Of a stretch of DNA of 64,000 nucleotides, positions 57,201 to 64,000 are shown one piece after another (position 1 is the stretch's first letter; every line of letters begins with the position of its first letter). The DNA comes from Tenebrio molitor (Eukaryota; Arthropoda; Insecta; Coleoptera; Tenebrionidae), in the NCBI RefSeq assembly GCF_963966145.1, contig NC_091047.1:30256001-30320000 (forward strand), in the 5' to 3' direction. A model generated the notes under the pieces. That model was not told the origin of the DNA. It did no database searches and saw only the letters and a program-made list of their open reading frames with translations. Made by a program: the position numbers and the translations under genes.

Positions 57201-58894
57201 TACAGCGTGTCCCAGAATTGACGCCATACCCTTGTATGACAGATACAGAATCGTTAAAGAAACTCATATTTGTAAAAAAAAAATGTCCAGGCTTCAAGGC
57301 TTTAAGAGTTAGAGACTATTAAAATTGACCAATGAGGAGACAATTTTTCAAATTGAACTTAAGATCGTTGAAAGTGAGCCATGTAAAAAATCTAAATCCA
57401 AGTGTTAACGAAGTTTGAATGATTTTTTTTGACAATACTGACGTTTCTAAATGTCATAGATAGATGGTTATTTTAAAGAGATTCCATGATCACAAAAAAA
57501 AAAAACTATAAAAACCTTTATTAGAAACCATCGTATTTAATAACAATTAATTTCACATAAGATGTTCAAACTGCCTTCCACCCACTTCATACACAGAGTT
57601 GCTCATCGCAGCAAGTTATTTTGAACATTTCGTAACATCTCAGATATCAGAGCCGCAATAGACTCCTGCAGTCTGTTTTTCAATTCTTCCAAAGTGTCCA
57701 CTGGCTCACGGTGTATGTAGTCTTTATAAATTGATTCCACAGAAAAAAATCCATTCCTCGACTGATCCAGCTATGCGGATACCATGTATTCAGTACTTGC
57801 TGGGTTAACCTTGAATTTTGGGGAGGGACACCGTCATGCTGAAACCATATTTGTCTCCTCGAGTTTAAATCGATGTCTTCTAATAATTCCGGAAGATTGT
57901 TTTCAAGAAAATCTGAATAATCTTCACCATTTAGACGTCGAGGAAGACGAAAAGGTCCTATCTAAAAATACAAACATTACAAATCTTAGATTAAAGTGAA
58001 ATCACTAAAGTTATTAGTATTACCAAGCGATCATCAATTATTCCAGCCCACATATTAGTACTAAATTTTTCTTGAAAACCTCTAACTCCAATAATATTTG
58101 GATTTTCATCCGCCCATAAGTGCCAGTTGTGAGTGTTATACATCCCTTCTCTTGAAAATGAGCATTCCTCGGTAAAAAGAATATTCCGAGCGAAGTTTGG
58201 ATTCATTTTGCTGCAACAATCATCGGCAAAATCCTATTCTTCTATGATAGTCTGCTTCTTGAAGCTGCTGAACTCTCGTATAATGATATTGAGAAGGATG
58301 TAGCTGCTGCTCTTGAATAATGCTATGTGTAGTGGATTTCGAAGAACCAACCATACGCGCAATTACACGAACACTTCTTCTTGGGTCATCATCCACAGCA
58401 GTTCAAGAACTGCTTCTTCCACTTCTACTTCACGTGCCTGACGTGGAGCTCTAGCTACACCTTTTTTTACTGGCATTACACTACCCATTTCTCTAATTCG
58501 ACTGAGTAGTTTTAATATGACATGATTGTCGAGATGACGCCGATCTGGAAAACGAATGGCAAACTCACGAGCAGCAGTTGCTGCATTACGGTCACATTGG
58601 CGATAGAAGATGGCCATTTCTAAATATCCTTCATTAGAAAATGACATGACTGACAAAATTATGAAAAAACGTCAGTGTCAAAATAATTCATTCAAAATCA
58701 CTATGATTTTACATGGCACGCTTTGGAAATTGTTGTAGTCTTTTAGGAAAAATGCTTCCTCATTGGTCAACTTAAACAATTCCTAGCTCTCTAATGCTTG
58801 AAGCCTGAACATTTTTTTTTTGCAAATTTGGATTTCTTTAGTGATCACGATTCTGCTATTCATCGGTATGGCGCCAATTCTGGGACACGCTGTA
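57201..58894 (-). mobile_element. Second mariner element, degraded
   Basis: About 30 bp ends 'tacagcgtgtcccagaattg' and complement, one mismatch, TA flanks (57199-57200, 58895-58896). 1.69 kb with a broken transposase. Same family as 4004-5753 but clearly diverged. Confidence 0.92.
57545..58656 (-). pseudogene. Broken mariner transposase (DUF4817 type)
   Basis: Starts MSVMSFSNEGYLEMAIFYRQ at 58656. A frameshift near 58380, a TGA in place of the Trp codon after GFCR (about 58223), and another frameshift near 58205 break it; it resumes as NPNFARNILFTEECSFSREG. A phase 0 intron (GTAATA..TAG, about 58025-57963) lies at the same place as in the intact copy, before IGPFRLPRRLNGE. The second block reads WFQHDGVPPQN, so the usual Q before D is changed. 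Confidence 0.88.
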
Positions 58895-59174
58895 TAGTAC
58901 TTACTACCGGATGTATATCGTAATGTATTATTTTCTACTTTGCGTTCGTACTGATGCTATTACGATACTGTTTTGCGTATCGTAATAGGAAAAGGCGTGA
59001 TATAATAATAATACGTACTAAAAACAGTGAAATTTAATTTTTTAATTTTGACGGATACTGTGGTGTCGCGGCAGAGAGCAGACGTGACCTTGGGTGGAAT
59101 CCTTCAACTTTAACGGTTTTAAATTTTAAATTATTTTTTTCATTGAAAAAGTGGCAAAGTAGAAAAAATACTGT
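58895..59174. other. No gene seen
   Basis: AT-rich spacer. Confidence 0.4.
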
Positions 59175-59285
59175 ATGACATCTCGTTTATAAGGCATTTT
59201 ATCGCACTTACTCCTTTAGGGCACTCCTCGCTACGCTCGTCGTGCTCTAAACCCATGCGTGCGATAAAATGCTTCTTATAAGACT
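59175..59285. repeat. Hairpin with CG-rich tip
   Basis: 'ataaggcattttatcgcac' pairs with 'gtgcgataaaatgcttctta'. Tip 'cactcctcgctacgctcgtc'. Same tip type as at 10102 and 22650. Confidence 0.75.
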
Positions 59286-59298
59286 CGTATCATAATAT

Positions 59299-59603
59299 AC
59301 TATTATTTCATGCTGGAAGTCTCTTGTGCATCATTATTTTATTTCAAAAATTAAAAAATCACATTCTATTGTGAAAATAGCATCACCTTTTTTCCTGTGG
59401 CAACGGCCGTTGCTATTGTTTTTTTAGATCGAATGTTTTTTGACTTTTTCACTTTTCAATGTCAGATTTGATGTATAAAAGGAAAACAGTCCGGTAGGTG
59501 TTGCTAAGTGACACTTTCCGGCTCTGATACTGTTATAACTCACCTACCGGACTCAAATTGATGATGCAATCGAGCATCTACCGGACAGTATGAAATAATA
59601 GTA
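59299..59603. mobile_element. Possible MITE, weak ends
   Basis: 'tactattatttcatgctgg' and 'cagtatgaaataatagta' face each other. Inside, 'ccggtaggtg' and 'cacctaccgg' form a further stem (59490-59550). Confidence 0.5.
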
Positions 59604-59604
59604 A

Positions 59605-59705
59605 TTATACACCAAGGTAGAGAAGACATTTTTTTAAGCTCAGGTAGTTATAGAATAAAGAAGCGAGGCTTAAAATTGTCTTCTCTAGCGTGGTGTATAT
59701 ATTAT
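59605..59705. repeat. Hairpin
   Basis: 'atacaccaaggtagagaaga' pairs with 'tcttctctagcgtggtgtat'. About 100 bp. Confidence 0.7.
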
Positions 59706-60076
59706 TTTTTTCACTACTAGATATGTTAAAACCCTTTCTAATAATAATAATTATTAAATTTGTTTGTCCGATGCGACGATCCGAGTTCTCATTTTTCAAC
59801 GGTTGTAAGAAAATTGAAAATCGTCTGTCTTCGTTAACCAATAAAATCAAAGAAAATCTTTCGTTGCTAGGTGACGGCTGTTCATTATTAACCACTGGTT
59901 AACTAAGTGTGACTTTCAAACATCTCAACCATCAGAGGATACATTGTTAGTTGCAGTTTACGCTGAACAAGCCGAAAAAAATCTGAGAGTTGGAAAATTA
60001 TGTTATTTGATAAGTTTGTGACTCAGGAATCAGGATGAATCACGACGTTTGTAAAATTATAGATTCTATTAAATTA

Positions 60077-60590
60077 TACAGGGTTATTCACATAAGAGTA
60101 CGAGCCTAACATGCATGCAACCCACATTACACTACTGACACCATGGTTTTTGTAATGTAAATGTAATTTGGGTTGCATGTTAGGCTAGTACAGCTCGTAC
60201 TATGGCGGCCAAAAAATTTTGGCCGTCACTTTCTTGACATTCAAGTAAAGTGTAAATAAACCTTTAGGAATCGTAACCCCACTTTCGATTCTTGTCAGAT
60301 TGACAATCAATTTAAACTGTTTGAAGCTCAGATATTCCAAAAATCCGACATGAATGAACAAAATTAGAGCAATTGTACATAGATAACCTGAGGTAAACGT
60401 TCTGTGCAGTAGAAATGACAAAATAATTTTGAGTTTTGAAATTTACCACCCAAAAAATAACGTTCATAATCAAGACGGTAATCATGATGACAATAAAGTA
60501 CGGATTACAATTTTTTTTTTGAATTGACAGACAATGACGGCCAAAATTTTGTGGCCGGCATAGTACTCTTATGTGAATAGCCAGTATAAA
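60077..60590. mobile_element. MITE interrupted by another MITE
   Basis: Outer ends 'tacagggttattcacataag' and complement 'cttatgtgaatagccagta'. A strong inner stem 'gcctaacatgcatgcaaccc' / 'gggttgcatgttaggc' is at 60103-60185. The element is split by 60200-60563. Confidence 0.8.
60200..60563. mobile_element. TA-flanked MITE, CTATGGCGGCCAAAAAATT family
   Basis: 364 bp, almost the same as 29980-30336 but inverted. Ends contain 'ggccaaaaaattttggcc', a palindrome. Open frames in it are shadows. Confidence 0.88.
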
Positions 60591-60636
60591 TGAATTTGAA
60601 TAGTTTTTATAAATTATTTGTCATTTTAAGTAGGTA

Positions 60637-61195
60637 CTGTCGCGAGCAATAAATTTTGGTCGTCAATGTCATTTCAAAATTTGGTTAGATTGTCACAAAT
60701 GTAAAAAAATGGTAATTGTTCACTTTAACTACTTCTGGAATTTTCGCGTTTTTTCTGGCTAGACACCCTCAGGGCGTCCTCCTAGATCGTGTCCCACCAT
60801 TCAAACCTTGTGCAAATGCCTTTTTTTTCTCTCTTGTTGTGTTTCAAGGTCGCGTCAAGGGCGCGCCAACTCTTAGTATAACTAAAGGGTAAGGAAAATT
60901 TTCATTTGCACAAGGTTTGACTGGTGGGAAACGATGTAGGAGGACGTCCTGAGGCTGTCTAGCCAGAAAAAACGGGAAAATTCCAGAAGTAGTTAAAGTG
61001 AACAATGACCAAAAAAATGTCCTACCTGATTATGCCCATGTAAACAAAGTGTCAAAAAAATGAGAACAAAATGACAATTAATGTCATATTTTACAACATG
61101 ATGATAGGTTGTGACATTTACGACTATTTTACAATGCAGCATTTTCGATGGCGTCAAAGAATGACTTGACGACCAAAATTTATTGCTCGCGACTG
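60637..61195. mobile_element. MITE, CGCGAGCAATAAATTTTGG ends, carrying copy 3 of the palindrome
   Basis: Ends 'cgcgagcaataaattttggt' and complement, TA on each side. About 250 bp without its insert. The related fragment 36148-36305 shows the unfilled state. Confidence 0.85.
60711..61010. mobile_element. Palindromic transposon, copy 3
   Basis: 300 bp, inverted relative to copies 1 and 2. Target duplication aaaaaaat at 60703-60710 and 61011-61018. Confidence 0.92.
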
Positions 61196-61888
61196 TACCT
61201 ATTTAAAATAAACGAGATCAAAGCTGCACCTTTTGAGTGCCCATATCTTCAAATCTAAAAGACAGATTTTTTTTTTTCTTTCTCCTAATTTTCTAACATA
61301 ATTTGACATTGCCCCACTGAGTTGTTCCGCCAATTTTGGGGCACCCAGTAGGTATAGTAGCTTATTAAGTTTTGCGTCAGTGTTTCTCAACTGTTCTTCA
61401 CAAATCGACCGAAAAACAACTAATCTTAATCACTTTTCACGCTTAAACTTCTAGGCATGTGCTGATAGGGACCTTTTTTTATAGAGGATTTTGTAAGGTT
61501 TTAAGTGAACCTTAACTAACCCAGTTTTTGATTAGTTCTGGTACAGTTAAAAAAATGTGTGATAAATCGTATGTAAGTTGAGTGAGATTTGCTAAGTCTG
61601 CTTAAGTACTTCACATTATACAATATATTTCAAAGAATTTATGAACAAGAGAGGCTGTGAAAGACAAAAGATCTGAAAAAGTATGGCTTAACTTAAATAA
61701 TCCAACCGTAAATGTCTTTATTACAATAATTGTAATAAAAATAATTCTAATCGATATTAATACTTATCTATACACTTAGAGTGTGTTACTCCCAACAGGT
61801 AGGTAAGTTGATTTTTTATTTTCCTTACTTACTTCAATATTTAATTTAACTTTAACTGTTTTAAAAGCTAGTCCTTTTGGGTAGAGTA
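61196..61888. other. No gene seen
   Basis: AT-rich sequence, no supported feature. Confidence 0.45.
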
Positions 61889-62068
61889 CAGTTGGTTGCA
61901 AAAAAATCCGGAAAGGAAAATTTTCCTAATGTAAATTTGATTTGAATGTCATTGAATTTTGACGTTGATTCTAACCTATCTCTCGTAAGAAGGTTTCACA
62001 CTATGGAAAAATTGTAAAAATGTGTCAATTTTATTCTGAGAGTTCCCGTTTTTTTTTGCAACCAACTG
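61889..62068. mobile_element. Tc1-like MITE, CAGTTGGTTGCAAAAAAA ends
   Basis: 180 bp with ends 'cagttggttgcaaaaaaat' and complement, TA flanks (61887-61888, 62069-62070). Confidence 0.85.
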
Positions 62069-62369
62069 TATATCTAGAATTATATAATTTAAAAGTATCT
62101 TGTTGAGGCGTTCCTTGTAACACGAGGTACCTACTATCCATTATTCTTAAGAATTTTAGCCTAAATCTTCTTAATAAAATGTTTGTATTAAGCGAGATAA
62201 TTGATTGTATATTTTTATTGTTTTCTAAAATTTTGAGCCCGGTCCTGTCTATTTCTCCTCTGTACTAATTATTAATAACTGGCACAGGATGCTGTCTTTC
62301 TGGAAATCGCTCTGCGTACTCTCTGGGCGCCGCAGCTGCATTCTGATAACGTGATAACATTGCCCATAC
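62069..62369. other. No gene seen
   Basis: Short spacer without a supported feature. Confidence 0.4.
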
Positions 62370-62778
62370 CATTGGGGACAAAATACTTTGGTTATCATTT
62401 TTCCGTCACTTCAAAAAAAATTATGTAAACCAAGCATTAACGTCAAGTCAACATCGATGACAATTTCGAATTATTGACTTTTCTCTTGTCAAAAATATGC
62501 CACATTCCACCGTTCAAAAATTTAGAATTGTCTCCCTCGCTTCTGAGGGATGTTCATGAACCAAATTGCCTTGTGGAAACCTTTTCAAGTTTTCCTCCTT
62601 GGAATTTCTCATTCAGTGGCCCATTTTTCGATATTTAATCTTTTGCAATGACGAGTCTGACAATGACAATTAGTGACAATGGTTGACAGTAAAAGATAAG
62701 GTTAACCATCCTAATGCTTGATTTACAACTTTATGTCACTCAAATGACTTTGACGACCAAAGTAAATTGTTCCCAATA
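62370..62778. mobile_element. MITE related to 8668-9036, inverted
   Basis: Ends about 'ccattggggacaaaatactt' and complement 'taaattgttcccaatag'. The interior shares 'aaggttaaccatcctaatgc' with the other copy. Its right TA-site neighbourhood is also the left site of the next element. Confidence 0.7.
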
Positions 62779-62781
62779 GTA

Positions 62782-63139
62782 CTATGGCGGACAATAAATT
62801 TAGGCCGGCAAATTTCTGACATTTCAAAAAAGTCAATGCAAGCGACCATTTATTGTCATTATGACTGATGTGTCAGTTTGTCAAACTGAAGGTTTTCAAG
62901 CTGTTTGGCGTTTCCTTCGCCTTTTTCGTAACTTACAGATCATGACGCACTAGCATAACTGATTTGTAGTAGCACTTCTCTCTGGTGCACGCTTCTTTTC
63001 CCAATTTTAATTTTGATTATCGCTGTCACGATGACAAGAATGACAAAAATCGAAAATTGGGTTAGTTGAACATAATGCCAGCTTCACATTTTGATGTCAA
63101 CTCAATGACAGGCCGGCCTAAATTTATTGTCCGCCATAG
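62782..63139. mobile_element. MITE, CTATGGCGGACAATAAATTT subfamily
   Basis: Ends 'ctatggcggacaataaattt' and complement, TA flanks. About 358 bp. A diverged relative of 29980-30336 and 60200-60563. Confidence 0.85.
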
Positions 63140-63541
63140 TACATTAGCAACGTATCTGTGAGCTCATTATTTTCGTAATGATAAAGCCATTCCGACTAAT
63201 TAGATGACAACTCTGACAGTATTTTTGATTAACGTCCATGCTCATTTGATTTTTTTTTGTCAATTCTAATTTCTAACAAATCAGGACAAATTTGAGCAGG
63301 ACCGGTTTCAAAAATTTCAAAAAATTAACTTATTGTATCTTCATTGCCGTACACATTTTACTAAGGTGATTTTGGCTAAAACTCTTTAGAACAACGCATA
63401 CTATCACATATTAAAAAGAACGCTTCAACTTCGAAAACATCCTGTATAGATATGTCATATCTAATAATAATACTTTTATCAATTATTCAGTTTGGACCGT
63501 AGAACATAAAGATATCAACTTTACTTTTGAAAAACCTGTTA
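63140..63541. other. No gene seen
   Basis: AT-rich spacer. Confidence 0.4.
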
Positions 63542-63738
63542 TACTCCGTACTCTGATAGATTGCACATTTTTTGACAGAAGACAGACACAGAAACAAGTG
63601 TGGCGGGAATTAATCTGCAAGGCTATAACGGTTTTCTACATAACGTGAAACAATTGAGATGGAGAGTTTAGTACTTTTCACTGCGTTCTGTTTTGGAACT
63701 AGAATTTAAAAACGTGCAATCTATCAGCGTACGGAGTA
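63542..63738. mobile_element. Short MITE, TACTCCGTAC ends
   Basis: Ends 'tactccgtactctgatagat' and complement 'atctatcagcgtacggagta', about 200 bp, TA-type flanks. The rest to 64000 has no feature I can support. Confidence 0.85.
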
Positions 63739-64000
63739 TACCTACCTAATTAATTTTCTTGAGAATATTTGATTATTAAGACGTCTGTGGTTTTCCACCG
63801 TTTTTAAGCACAAAATGACAAAAATACATTTTCTAAGCAGGAATTATATTAATTTATGATATTTCTTATGTGCCTATTCAGTTTAGAATAGGACAAGTTT
63901 TTGAAGTGAAAGAACATTGTGTAATTATTGCGATTATTCGTGATTTGGGTCGTACATTTCTTGTCCAGTTTATGAGCTGGAAAATGAAATGAAATTATGA

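Overview
The window looks like insect nuclear DNA, most likely from a beetle. It is AT-rich. Host genes have 47-60 nt GT..AG introns next to introns of 10-20 kb, and most of the remaining space is small DNA transposons, fold-back elements and retroelement relics. The species cannot be named from sequence alone; Coleoptera is inferred from intron sizes and the mix of mariner, PIF/Harbinger, Ty3/gypsy and site-specific-type LINE relics.

Four host genes could be reconstructed exon by exon, each with matching splice phases and a coding length divisible by three. (1) A TMEM179-family four-pass membrane protein on + (13179-14266, 5 exons, 272 aa). (2) A 14-finger C2H2 zinc-finger protein on - (18004-40025, 4 exons, 678 aa), whose last four fingers lie beyond a ~19.9 kb intron. 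(3) The Golgi protein SYS1 on + (40745-41323, 3 exons, 159 aa), divergent from the zinc-finger gene across ~0.7 kb. (4) A soluble 5'-nucleotidase/UshA-type metallophosphatase on - (42603-56368, 11 exons, 646 aa) with a ~10 kb intron. Genes 3 and 4 converge. No operon-like logic applies; the genes are unrelated housekeeping or regulatory loci.

Region by region: 1-12.1 kb is repeats only (MULE relic, an intact intron-containing mariner, a Helitron end, several MITEs and hairpins). 12.1-14.3 kb holds TMEM179. 14.3-18 kb is nested MITEs. 18.4-38.3 kb is the giant zinc-finger intron, loaded with a 1.2 kb inverted-repeat element, Harbinger elements inserted into one another, a mariner relic split by another transposon, and a Ty3/gypsy relic. 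38.3-45.7 kb is the gene-dense core. 45.7-55.8 kb is the nucleotidase intron, with a tandem pair of restriction-like-endonuclease LINE ends, a tRNA-derived SINE and nested inverted repeats. 57.2-64 kb is a second, broken mariner and a dense MITE field.

The most notable points are: a mariner element that appears fully intact, with a spliced transposase whose intron is conserved in a second diverged element; a ~290 bp near-perfect palindromic element present three times, each with a different 8 bp target duplication and with paralogous empty sites in the same window; several transposon-into-transposon insertions readable to the base; and a recurring class of unrelated hairpins that all carry a CpG-rich miniature palindrome at the tip.
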